Source: Thiosocius teredinicola (lineage in GTDB: Bacteria; Pseudomonadota; Gammaproteobacteria; Chromatiales; Chromatiaceae). From it: 64,000 bases of DNA. Where the stretch lies: contig NZ_CP019936.1 of the NCBI RefSeq assembly GCF_002009425.1, positions 4,141,297-4,205,296 on the forward strand, read 5' to 3'. Shown here one piece after another: positions 18,388 through 26,816 of the stretch (positions are counted from its first letter, which is position 1; every line of letters begins with the position of its first letter). Position numbers and translations under genes: made by a program. The notes under the pieces are model-generated. The model was not told the DNA's origin, ran no database searches, and saw only the letters and a program-made list of their open reading frames with translations.

Positions 18388-20163
18388 ATGCCTGCCAGTC
18401 GCAACAACCGCCGTGACGTGATCTCAGGTAACGTCGGCCTGCGCAATCGCACCAGAATCAACGCACTGGGAAGGACCCCGGAGAATTTCACCGTGTGCCT
18501 GAGCGACGGCCCCTTTGCCGGGGTCGACATCGTCAACAACAAGAACGTGGCGCAACAGCCCAATGGCGACGAGCGACTCAGCCACTTCGGCGGCAGTTTC
18601 TCCAAGGGGCTGGAGCACGCCCCCGACACCGGTCTGGTCGCCACACCTTACGATTACCTCGACCTTGTCGAGATACTGACCGGTATCCGCGCCAATACCG
18701 AGTTCCCCGACCCGGAGGCGCTGTCTTCCATCGACAGCGTGCGACGCGCATTGAGCGTCCCCAAGCAGGACGCACGACGCTACGTCAATCCGCTGGCTGC
18801 AGTCGCCGGCGGCGGAACCGGCGTCGACGCATTCGACGTGAAGCTTCCGCCGGCGCCGCAACTGGCCAGTCGCCAAGCCGGCACCGAACTGGTCGAGCTG
18901 TATTGGATGGCACTGCTGCGCGACACGCCGTTTGCCCAGTGGGACAGCTGTGAGTCGGCAGGTGCCGCGACCGAGGAACTGAACCGCCTCAACGCGCCGG
19001 AGCCGCGGCTCGGCGAAGAGCGTTTTACGCAACACTACGGCGCCGACGGCCAGCTGGCTGCCGACATCACCACCCAGCGCCTGTTTCGCGGCTCGGCTCC
19101 CGGTGACGACGTCGGCCCCTATGTCTCGCAGTTCCTGCTGCAAGACATCCCCTACGGCACCTATACGATCGCGCAAAAACAGCATCGCCTGGCCGACCGC
19201 GCCGACTACCTGGACACCTGGGAGGCATGGCTGACCACGCAGAACGGCCTCGATACCGCGCGCAGCCGTGCTCAACTCGAGGATCGTCAACAGCCGCAGC
19301 GCCACATCGTCACCCTGCGCGACTTGGCGCACTACGTTCACTTCGATGTGTTCCACCAGGCCTTTATGAATGCCGCACTGATCCTGGACGGCATGGCCGC
19401 TCCGCTATCCGACACCAACCCGTACCGCGAATCCTCAACGCAGGAAGGCTTTGGCGTGTTCGGCAAGCCGCATATTTTGAGCGCCATCGCCGAGGTCGGC
19501 GCCCGCGCACTGCGCGTCGCCTGGCACCAGAAATGGCTGGTCCACCGGCGACTCCGCCCCGAGGCCATGGCGGCACGTGCCGAACGCCAACGCACGGGCG
19601 ACGTGGTCGACTTGCTCGATGGCGCGGTGTTCGAATCGACCGCAGCCGAGCGCCTGCTCGCCCGCAACGACAACCTGCTGCTGCCGCAGGCCTATGCGGA
19701 AGGCGCCCCGATGCATCCGTCGTACGCCTCAGGTCACGCCACCGTGGCGGGCGCGTGCGCCACCCTGCTGAAGGCGTTTTTCAAGAACGATTTCGTGCTT
19801 GCAGACGCGAAACAGGCAGTGCTTGCACCGGACGGCTCAACCCGCCTGGAGGATCATGCGCAGGCGTTGACCGTGGAAGGCGAGATCAACAAGCTGGCGG
19901 CCAACATTGCGATCGGGCGCATGGCCGCAGGTGTCAACTACCGCTCGGACTACGCCAAATCGCTCGCTCTCGGCGAAGCGGTCGCCATCGCGATGCTGCA
20001 GGAACAGGCCATGGAACTGAAGGAAGGGACGAGTTGCGACGCAATCGCCTTTGAATTCAACAACTTCTCGGGCCGCAAGGTGCAGATAACCTACGCCGGG
20101 CAAGCGCTCTGCAACCAGTCGGGCTACCAGGCGCCACAGACCTTCCGCTGCGTATCGGCCTGA
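18388..20163 (+). CDS. Vanadium haloperoxidase homologue (algal bromoperoxidase type) lacking the vanadate-binding His
   Basis: 591 residues from ATG 18388 (AAGGGG 8 nt upstream; the ATG at 18382 is too close to that site). It follows the algal/cyanobacterial bromoperoxidase pattern: K382-x7-R390-P391 (KWLVHRRLRP, the K398/R406 spacing of the Corallina enzyme) and S448-G449-H450 (MHPSYASGHATV). Motif 3 is IGRMAAGVNYRSD: R511 is present, but position 517, exactly 6 residues on, is Asn where the family has the His that binds vanadate directly. Activity as a haloperoxidase or phosphatase is therefore doubtful. No signal peptide is obvious. The surrounding sequence is otherwise well conserved, including LGEAVAIAML after the motif. 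Confidence 0.88.
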   Translation: MPASRNNRRDVISGNVGLRNRTRINALGRTPENFTVCLSDGPFAGVDIVNNKNVAQQPNGDERLSHFGGSFSKGLEHAPDTGLVATPYDYLDLVEILTGIRANTEFPDPEALSSIDSVRRALSVPKQDARRYVNPLAAVAGGGTGVDAFDVKLPPAPQLASRQAGTELVELYWMALLRDTPFAQWDSCESAGAATEELNRLNAPEPRLGEERFTQHYGADGQLAADITTQRLFRGSAPGDDVGPYVSQFLLQDIPYGTYTIAQKQHRLADRADYLDTWEAWLTTQNGLDTARSRAQLEDRQQPQRHIVTLRDLAHYVHFDVFHQAFMNAALILDGMAAPLSDTNPYRESSTQEGFGVFGKPHILSAIAEVGARALRVAWHQKWLVHRRLRPEAMAARAERQRTGDVVDLLDGAVFESTAAERLLARNDNLLLPQAYAEGAPMHPSYASGHATVAGACATLLKAFFKNDFVLADAKQAVLAPDGSTRLEDHAQALTVEGEINKLAANIAIGRMAAGVNYRSDYAKSLALGEAVAIAMLQEQAMELKEGTSCDAIAFEFNNFSGRKVQITYAGQALCNQSGYQAPQTFRCVSA

Positions 20164-20205
20164 TCGCAGACGCCAAGGCATGGCGCTTGACGCCGGGCCG
20201 ATCCG

Positions 20206-22635
20206 CTAGCCACCCGCTTCCGAGGCACCGGAAAACTGCTGACGCGCCGCCGTCCATTCGAGCAGGCGTAGCTGGATAAGGCCGTTGCAACTGTCGGCGG
20301 GATACAGGCCATTGGCATCGGGACTGCCGGCCGCGAGCCCGGTCAGCAAGGCGATGACCTGGTCGACGTGATCGGCAGCGTAGACCGAAAAACGCCCGTC
20401 GGCGGCCGCTTGGCGCACATCGTCGCGCAGCATCAGGTCGCCGACGTTGGCGGCCGGAATCACCACCCCCTGCCCGCCGGTCAACCCACGCGCCCGGCAG
20501 ATATCGAAGAAACCTTCGATCTTTTCATTCACGCCGCCGATGGCCTGGACCTGGCCATGCTGGTTGACCGACCCGGTCACCGCCAGCGACTGGTCGATCG
20601 ACAGGTCGCCGATGGCCGACAGCAGTGCGCACAGTTCACCGAGTGAGGCGCTGTCGCCCTCGATCTCCCCGTATGATTGTTCAAAAACCAGACTGGCCGA
20701 TAGCGACAGCGGCTGGTGGCGGGCATAGCGGCTGGCCAGATAGGCCGACAGAATCATCACGCCTTTGCTGTGGATCGCCCCGCTGAGCTTGGCCTCGGTC
20801 TCGATATCGACCACCGATCCGCTGCCCATGCGCGCGGTGGCACTGATCCGCACCGGGCTGCCGAAGGCGTAGTCACCCGCCATGATGACCACCAAGCCAT
20901 TCACCTGGCCGAGCTGCCGACCGCGGGTGTCGATCAACAACGTGTTGTCCAGCACCGCTTCATGCAGGCGGCTGCGCGCCTGGTCGCTGCGCCTCACCTG
21001 GGCATCGATGGCCGTCTGCACCTGCTGCGCGTCAATGCGCTGTAAACCGTCGACCTGGGCGAAATGGTCGGCCTCCAGCAACAGATCGCTGAGGCTGCCG
21101 AGGTGGAGCGACAGCTTTTCGCCATCGCGCGCCCGTCGCGCCGACCAATCGATGATCCGCGCGACACCGTCGCGGCTCACCGGTCGCAGCCCCTCACGCT
21201 GCTGCAAAGTCGCTACCAAGTGTGAATACGCCATCTCCTGGCCGTCCTCGCGCGGCATGTCTTCACTGAAGTCGGCAACCACTTTGAACAGTGGACCGAA
21301 ATCGGCATCGTAGGCCTTGAGCAGGTAATACAGTTCGCGGTCGCCGGTCAGCGCGACCTTGACCTTGAGCGGAATGGGTTCGGGCTCGAGGGTCGCGGTA
21401 CTCATCGCGCCGATGAACCGCTCGATCGACTCGATGCGTATCTCTTCGCCGTGCAGGGCACGCTTCAAGGCATTCCATGCGAACGGCTGGACCAACAGCT
21501 TGTCGGCGTCGATGATCAGATAGCCGCCATTGGCAAGGTGCAATTGCCCGGGTTTGATCAGAGTGAAATTGGTCGACAGCGTGCCCATATGGGCGATGTG
21601 CTCGATCCGGCCGACGAGATTCTGGTAGGTCGGGTTATCGACCGCCACCACCGGCGCACCCTTGCCGTTCGGCCGGCTGACCAGGAGGTTGACGCGGTAA
21701 CGCAGAAAGCGTGGATCACTGGCGTCGGGAGGGTCTTCTTCGCTCAAAGAACGGAACAACTCGCCGTTCTCGATCACGTCGTCGGCCACCGCCTTGAGGT
21801 AGGCGAGTACCTCCGGCAGATCGAAATAGTGCCGTTCGAGATCGCGCATTAGCTGCGAAACGGCCAGTGAGGTGATGTCGGCGTCCAGCTCACGAAAGCG
21901 CTGGCGCGACTCGCGCTGCCACAGGGGCACATGCCCGAGCACCGTGCGCAGCTCGTCCTTCATCTCTTCCATCGCATGCTGAATGCGATTCTGTTCTTCG
22001 TCTTCGAGCGCCTCGAACTCGGTGGAATTCAACACCTTGCCGTCCTTGAGCGGCGCCAGGGTGTAGCCGTTCGGCGTGTGCATCAGGGCAACGTCACGCT
22101 GTGAGGCGTGCTCGCCCATCTCCTTGGCTGCATCGTCTTCACGCCGCCTGAATTCGTCCTGAATCTCCTGAGATCGGCGACGGTACTCGTCGCTTTGAAA
22201 CGCCGCCGGCAACGCGTTGAGCAGATCGTCGACCAACTGGCGCATGTCGGCGCGCAGTTCCACACCGCGTCCGGCGGGCAGCTCAAGGGCATTGGGGCGA
22301 TCGGGATTGGAGAAGTCGGCGACGTAACACCAATCCGCGGCCTCGGCTTGCTGTGCGGCCTTGCGGTCGAGTAACGACTTCAGCAGGCGGTGCTTGCCGA
22401 CGCCCGCTGACCCCATCACGAACAGGTTGTACCCGCTGCGGTCGATACCGGTGGCGAATTCGACGGCTTCGAGCACCCGGTCCTGGCCCAACGGCGCGTC
22501 GTGCGCCGGCAGCTCGCTGGTGTCGCCAAACGACAAGGCCTCGGTGTCACAGGCATGGGCCAGCTGATCCGCGTCCAACGGCACCAGACTGGCGGCGCCT
22601 GCCTGCTGTGCGCCGTCAGTCGAGATATCGTTCAT
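20206..22635 (-). CDS. Lon-like ATP-dependent protease (LonB/YcbZ-type, S16 domain)
   Basis: 809 residues. The N-terminal half is an AAA-like ATPase (Walker A MGSAGVGKH, with His in place of the usual Ser/Thr, as in this subfamily) with a long coiled insertion (about 150-260). The C-terminal part is a Lon S16 proteolytic domain: catalytic Ser662 in EGDSASLGELC and Lys705 in NEKIEGF, 43 residues apart as in Lon. The strand ITGSVNQHGQVQAIGGV-like segment (here AVTGSVNQHGQVQAIGG) is also Lon-typical. Cytosolic quality-control protease by inference. The gene overlaps the upstream host-attachment-family gene by ATGA, so the two are translationally coupled. Confidence 0.9.
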   Translation of the reverse strand: MNDISTDGAQQAGAASLVPLDADQLAHACDTEALSFGDTSELPAHDAPLGQDRVLEAVEFATGIDRSGYNLFVMGSAGVGKHRLLKSLLDRKAAQQAEAADWCYVADFSNPDRPNALELPAGRGVELRADMRQLVDDLLNALPAAFQSDEYRRRSQEIQDEFRRREDDAAKEMGEHASQRDVALMHTPNGYTLAPLKDGKVLNSTEFEALEDEEQNRIQHAMEEMKDELRTVLGHVPLWQRESRQRFRELDADITSLAVSQLMRDLERHYFDLPEVLAYLKAVADDVIENGELFRSLSEEDPPDASDPRFLRYRVNLLVSRPNGKGAPVVAVDNPTYQNLVGRIEHIAHMGTLSTNFTLIKPGQLHLANGGYLIIDADKLLVQPFAWNALKRALHGEEIRIESIERFIGAMSTATLEPEPIPLKVKVALTGDRELYYLLKAYDADFGPLFKVVADFSEDMPREDGQEMAYSHLVATLQQREGLRPVSRDGVARIIDWSARRARDGEKLSLHLGSLSDLLLEADHFAQVDGLQRIDAQQVQTAIDAQVRRSDQARSRLHEAVLDNTLLIDTRGRQLGQVNGLVVIMAGDYAFGSPVRISATARMGSGSVVDIETEAKLSGAIHSKGVMILSAYLASRYARHQPLSLSASLVFEQSYGEIEGDSASLGELCALLSAIGDLSIDQSLAVTGSVNQHGQVQAIGGVNEKIEGFFDICRARGLTGGQGVVIPAANVGDLMLRDDVRQAAADGRFSVYAADHVDQVIALLTGLAAGSPDANGLYPADSCNGLIQLRLLEWTAARQQFSGASEAGG

Positions 22636-23066
22636 AGCCTGTCCGGTAGCTGAGCTCGGATCTGCTCCGGGGTGCGCATCGTCATATCCTTGGCGATCTC
22701 ATCGACTACCAGCCGGCGCAGGCTGGGCGATTGATGCTTGCGCAGCATGCCCAGGAAACTCGGCGAACCCAGCACGTACAGGCGGTAAAACGCATTGCGC
22801 TCACGGCCACTCTCAAGGCGCGCACTGACATCCGCCGCAAACCGGTCGGCGATCTCCTCTTTGGCCGTACCGGCGCTGCCAAAACCATGCGACGAACCGC
22901 CGCTGTCCCGGTCGCGACCGCCGCGGTCGCTGATCAGGTCACCTTCGTGCAGACGCGCCTCCGGATTACTCAGGGTCTCGATCTCGCACAAGGGTGAGGC
23001 AGGCAGTTCTGCCGAAAAGAAGCGGGCGCGACTGGCGTCCGCGACAACAATCCAAGCGCTTTTCAT
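22632..23066 (-). CDS. Host-attachment family protein (PF10116-like)
   Basis: 144 residues. The N-terminus SAWIVVADASRARFF is the hallmark of the host attachment protein family, an eRF1/archaeal-release-factor-like fold first named from Agrobacterium plant attachment. The C-terminal half (FYRLYVLGSPSFLGMLRKH, then EIAKDMTMRTPEQIRAQLP) also matches. The middle is rich in Asp, Gly and Ser. The start at 23066 has GAGGAGAG about 7 nt upstream. The stop overlaps the Lon-like gene start (ATGA). In many proteobacteria this family travels with stress proteins; its role here is unknown. Confidence 0.88.
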   Translation of the reverse strand: MKSAWIVVADASRARFFSAELPASPLCEIETLSNPEARLHEGDLISDRGGRDRDSGGSSHGFGSAGTAKEEIADRFAADVSARLESGRERNAFYRLYVLGSPSFLGMLRKHQSPSLRRLVVDEIAKDMTMRTPEQIRAQLPDRL

Positions 23067-23331
23067 AATGACGCTCTCCTCGTCCGTTTGCTTGACTGGA
23101 GCCTGTCGCACAGGGCTGTTGCCACGTGGCGACATTCCCCCTTCAACCTCAGGCTACACAGCGTCACCAACCCCAGGGGAGCGATTTCGGCGGTTTGTTT
23201 GATGGGCAACAAATGCGCCAATCTCCCGGCCCGTCGGAAACCGCCACGCCACGCCGGAACAACACCCCGGCGGGTCAGGTTGACGCCTCACCCGAAAACA
23301 ATAGACCCTGCGGGCGCCGAAGGAGATCTGC

Positions 23332-23937
23332 ATGCCTGTGACTTTGAACTGCGTCAGCGGCGCGGCGCTCGACGATTGCCTGCCCGACCTGGCGCGCCTG
23401 CGCATCCGCGTGTTCCGCGAATACCCCTATCTGTACGACGGTACGGAGGCCTACGAGCAACAGTACCTCGCCACCTACGTCAGTTCGGGTGAGGCGATGG
23501 CCATCTTGGCCACCGATACCGATCGAAACCCAGGCGAACAGGTGGTCGGTGCGTCGACGGGCATCCCGATGCGCTGCGAGACCGAGGAATTCGTTCGCCC
23601 GTTCGCCGCGGCCGGCATCGACCCGCAGACGCTGTTCTACTGCGGCGAATCGGTATTGTTGCCGGACTATCGCGGGCAGGGCCTCTACAAAGGCTTTTTC
23701 ACCGGCAGGGAAGACTATGCGCGCCGCCACGGCGGTTTCGAAACGATCTGCTTTTGCGGCATCGTGCGGCCGCCGGGTCACCCGCTCAGGCCGCGTGACT
23801 ACCGACCGCTCGACGACGTGTGGCGACATTTCGGCTATCAGCCGCGCCCCGACCTGACCACCGAGTACGTCTGGAAGGACATCGACCAGCCCGAGGAAGC
23901 GCAACACCCGATGATATTCTGGCTGAAATCGCTGTGA
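23332..23937 (+). CDS. GNAT-family N-acetyltransferase
   Basis: 201 residues with a strong AAGGAG site. The GNAT core is visible: an N-terminal strand-helix (ARLRIRVFREYPYLYDG) and motif A with the acetyl-CoA pyrophosphate loop in VLLPDYRGQGLYKGFF. A strand (ICFCGIVRPPGHP) follows and the end is FGYQPRPDL. The substrate is unknown. The frequent annotation is simply GNAT acetyltransferase. It is transcribed alone, divergent from the host-attachment gene. Confidence 0.85.
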   Translation: MPVTLNCVSGAALDDCLPDLARLRIRVFREYPYLYDGTEAYEQQYLATYVSSGEAMAILATDTDRNPGEQVVGASTGIPMRCETEEFVRPFAAAGIDPQTLFYCGESVLLPDYRGQGLYKGFFTGREDYARRHGGFETICFCGIVRPPGHPLRPRDYRPLDDVWRHFGYQPRPDLTTEYVWKDIDQPEEAQHPMIFWLKSL

Positions 23938-24079
23938 AGCCAGCGTTTGACCGCCGACAGACGGCTCCGGGGGCCGGCCAGGACGCAGCGCACAGTCTGT
24001 GATATTCGCCAAGCGTGCGCCTTCAGACCCCGCGACGACAGCCGTTACCAGACCTAGTTAAGGAAATCAGTACATCGCC

Positions 24080-25537
24080 ATGGATGCTCAAGCAGTAAAC
24101 AACCCCCTTCATAACCTGTTCCGCAATCTCGCCGCCGGTGCGCGACTGATCTTTGGACGCCCGATCGGCAGGGATGACTTTGTCTATTCATTGGATCAAA
24201 GCCTGCTGCTGATCGCCGCGGCCATCGGCTTCGAGATCGCGGCCGAATACGCCTTTGTGCAACAACCGGCGACCTACTCGGCCTACGGCCTGACCTATCT
24301 GCTTGCGGTCTACGCGGTCGACATCGTTGCGATCCTGCTCGTCGTTCGCCTGGCCAAAGCCCAACTGCAAGCGGCCGGCGAGCTCATCATCGCAACCCTT
24401 GCGTGCGCGCCCCTGTTCGCGGTGTACCTGCACATCGCGGGCTACCTGCAGGAGTACGTCGCCGAAACTGACTTGCAGGCATGGGCAATCTGGCTGTCTC
24501 CGATCGCTTGGCAACTCTTCATACTGACGCGGCTGCTGCGTGTCGTGCTCGATCTTCGAATTCGCAAGTCGATGCTGTTCGCCGCCATCCAGACCGGTAT
24601 CGGCTTCGGCAGCCTGTGGGTACTGCCCTACACGATGCTGTGGTACGCGGATGAACCCGTCAGCGAACGCAGCTCTCCGTACGAGGCATTGAGCAAACTC
24701 AGCGTCGAAGACCTGTTCTACGATCAGTACCGCCTGGTCGACGATTCGCTCGCACAGTTGGCAGACCAACGCCCAGGGGTCACCGACCTCTACCTGTTGG
24801 CAGTCGGCGGGTACGGCCTCGAAAACGTGTTTCTCAACGAGGTGGAGTACGTGCGCGACCTGTTCGACGAGCGTTTCGACACCGAGCAACATTCCGCCAT
24901 CCTGGTCAACAATGTAGAAACCACGTCGCAATACCCGTTGGCCAACGGACACAATCTGCAAGCACTGTTGAACGGCATGGCCGATCGCATGGATGTCGAC
25001 GAAGACATCCTGTTCCTGTTCATGACCTCGCACGGTAGCGACGATCACCGCTTCTCACTGCACTTCGGGCCGGTGAAGCTCGACGACCTCAATCCACGCC
25101 AGGTCAGGCAGGCGCTCGATGACGCCGGCATCCGCTGGCGCGTTATTGTTGTATCGAGCTGCTACTCCGGCGGTTTTGTCGAACCACTGCGTAACCCACA
25201 AACCCTGATCATCACCGCGGCCGCCGCCAACCGCCGATCGTTCGGCTGCGGCGCCACCAGCGACTTCACCGATTTCGGTACCGCCTACTTCAAACAAGCC
25301 CTGGGTACGCAGATCGATTTCGTTGCGGCATTCGACACTGCAGAACGCTGGGTCAGCGACAAGGAACAACGCGAGCGGCGCGAGGCGTCCTATCCCCAGC
25401 GTTTCGTCGGCGGCGAGATCGAAGCCAAGCTCGCAGCGTATCGCGGCGCATTGCGTGACCCGTCATCGACCACGGCGGCGCTGACGCCACTCTACGACTG
25501 CACAGAGATGTCTGCGTCGACCGGTTGCAGGCAGTAA
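24080..25537 (+). CDS. Membrane-anchored C13-family (legumain/caspase-like) cysteine peptidase
   Basis: 485 residues. The N-terminal half has about five hydrophobic segments between residues 35 and 195 (for example YLLAVYAVDIVAILLVV and LIIATLACAPLFAVYLHIA), resembling a Yip1-type membrane domain. The C-terminal half is a clan CD peptidase: catalytic His318 in FMTSHGSDDH and Cys361 in VVSSCYSGGF, preceded by a substrate-strand region LYLLAVGGYG. This is the legumain/GPI8 type, predicted to sit on one face of the membrane. Bacterial C13 proteins are common in gammaproteobacteria but largely uncharacterised. The start at 24080 has only a distant purine-rich site. Confidence 0.88.
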   Translation: MDAQAVNNPLHNLFRNLAAGARLIFGRPIGRDDFVYSLDQSLLLIAAAIGFEIAAEYAFVQQPATYSAYGLTYLLAVYAVDIVAILLVVRLAKAQLQAAGELIIATLACAPLFAVYLHIAGYLQEYVAETDLQAWAIWLSPIAWQLFILTRLLRVVLDLRIRKSMLFAAIQTGIGFGSLWVLPYTMLWYADEPVSERSSPYEALSKLSVEDLFYDQYRLVDDSLAQLADQRPGVTDLYLLAVGGYGLENVFLNEVEYVRDLFDERFDTEQHSAILVNNVETTSQYPLANGHNLQALLNGMADRMDVDEDILFLFMTSHGSDDHRFSLHFGPVKLDDLNPRQVRQALDDAGIRWRVIVVSSCYSGGFVEPLRNPQTLIITAAAANRRSFGCGATSDFTDFGTAYFKQALGTQIDFVAAFDTAERWVSDKEQRERREASYPQRFVGGEIEAKLAAYRGALRDPSSTTAALTPLYDCTEMSASTGCRQ

Positions 25538-25631
25538 TCGATCACTGCCAAACACCGCACCGGCCACGCAGATACCACAGCCGTCCGCATATTCTCTATG
25601 ATGGTGCAATTGCACAGTCACCACGATCAGC

Positions 25632-26783
25632 ATGCCGGGCGCCCCAATCTTCCATCGTCAATCGATCTCCACCGCGACCGGCTGGATCGATCGCCTGGCC
25701 CCGCGGTTGGATGTTGAATCGGTTCCCCTGAACGACGCGGTGGGTCGATGCCTGGCTGGCGATATCCATGCGCAACACACCTGTCCATCAAACACGATTG
25801 CGACGCTTGATGGCTACGCCCTGGCAGCTTCCGGCACGGTCGGTGCCAGCGACTACAGTCCATTGCCGTTTCGCCAGACCGACGCTGCGACGCCGCTGCA
25901 ATCGGCAGAAGCCGTGCCATTGGCGAACGGCGAAGCCTTACCGGACAACGCCGATGCGGTAATCGAGCAGGAACAGGTCGAGCAACGCGCCCGCACGCTG
26001 GAAGTCTCCGCAACCGTCGCGCCCGGCAGCGGGGTGATCGCCGCGGGCGAGGAGTTCGAGACCGGCGCCCTGCTGCTCAGCGCCGGTCGCCGGTTGCGAC
26101 CGCAGGACATCGCCTGGTTGGCGCTCGACCGACGCGACAAGGTCGATGTGATCAGCCGGCCGCGTATCACGGTCCTGCTCGTCGGTGGTGTACCCCATGA
26201 CGCCAATGGTCCCGCACTGACCGCCGCGATCGCGCGTGACGGCGGCCGCGTCGTGCACGCGGCACGAGTCGACAGCGCAGCGGCGCTCAAAAATGCATTG
26301 GCCTCGATTGACAGCGATGCAGTCATCACCGCCGGTGGTACCGGCCAGGGTGTGAACGATTTCGCCATCGCCACATTGGCCGAAGTCGGCCGCATCGACA
26401 TCTACGGCGTGGCGATGAACCCGGGCGAAAGCACGGCCCTGGGCTTCGCTGCTGAGAGGCCCGTGTTGGCGCTGCCGGGACGACCGCTTGCCTGTCTGTG
26501 CGCCTACGACCGCTTGGGCTCGTACCTGGTGCGTCATCTCGCCGGCAACGCCAGTGGCGCATCACATGACACCCGGCAAATGCCGCTGAAACGGAAGGTG
26601 GTTTCCTCTATCGGCCAGCTCGACATCTGCCGCGTGCGAATCGACGCCGCAGGGGCCGAGCCCTTGGCAACCGCCGAGAACCGGCTGCTGTCGACCCTGG
26701 TTGCTGCCGACGGCTACATCCTGATCCCCGAGAACAGCGAAGGCCATCCTGCGGAAACGATGGTCACCGTCCATCTCTATTAA
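25632..26783 (+). CDS. Divergent MoeA-like molybdopterin biosynthesis protein
   Basis: 383 residues, with MoeA domain order: an N-terminal domain with TIATLDGYALAASG (DGYA is the family motif), a split beta-barrel region, a MogA-like domain, and a short C-terminal domain. Compared with true MoeA the MogA-like part is degenerate. The usual STGDEL motif is replaced by LLVGGVPHDANGP, and the SGG-GD loop reads TAGGTGQGVNDF. The late loop AMNPGESTALGF parallels the KPGKP motif. It lies 33 bp upstream of a second, canonical MoeA-type gene, so the pair is probably one transcript. It may be a paralogue with an altered step in molybdenum insertion. Confidence 0.82.
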   Translation: MPGAPIFHRQSISTATGWIDRLAPRLDVESVPLNDAVGRCLAGDIHAQHTCPSNTIATLDGYALAASGTVGASDYSPLPFRQTDAATPLQSAEAVPLANGEALPDNADAVIEQEQVEQRARTLEVSATVAPGSGVIAAGEEFETGALLLSAGRRLRPQDIAWLALDRRDKVDVISRPRITVLLVGGVPHDANGPALTAAIARDGGRVVHAARVDSAAALKNALASIDSDAVITAGGTGQGVNDFAIATLAEVGRIDIYGVAMNPGESTALGFAAERPVLALPGRPLACLCAYDRLGSYLVRHLAGNASGASHDTRQMPLKRKVVSSIGQLDICRVRIDAAGAEPLATAENRLLSTLVAADGYILIPENSEGHPAETMVTVHLY

Positions 26784-26816
26784 ACTCGACCGTATCAGCC
26801 AGCGAGACCGAACTTC

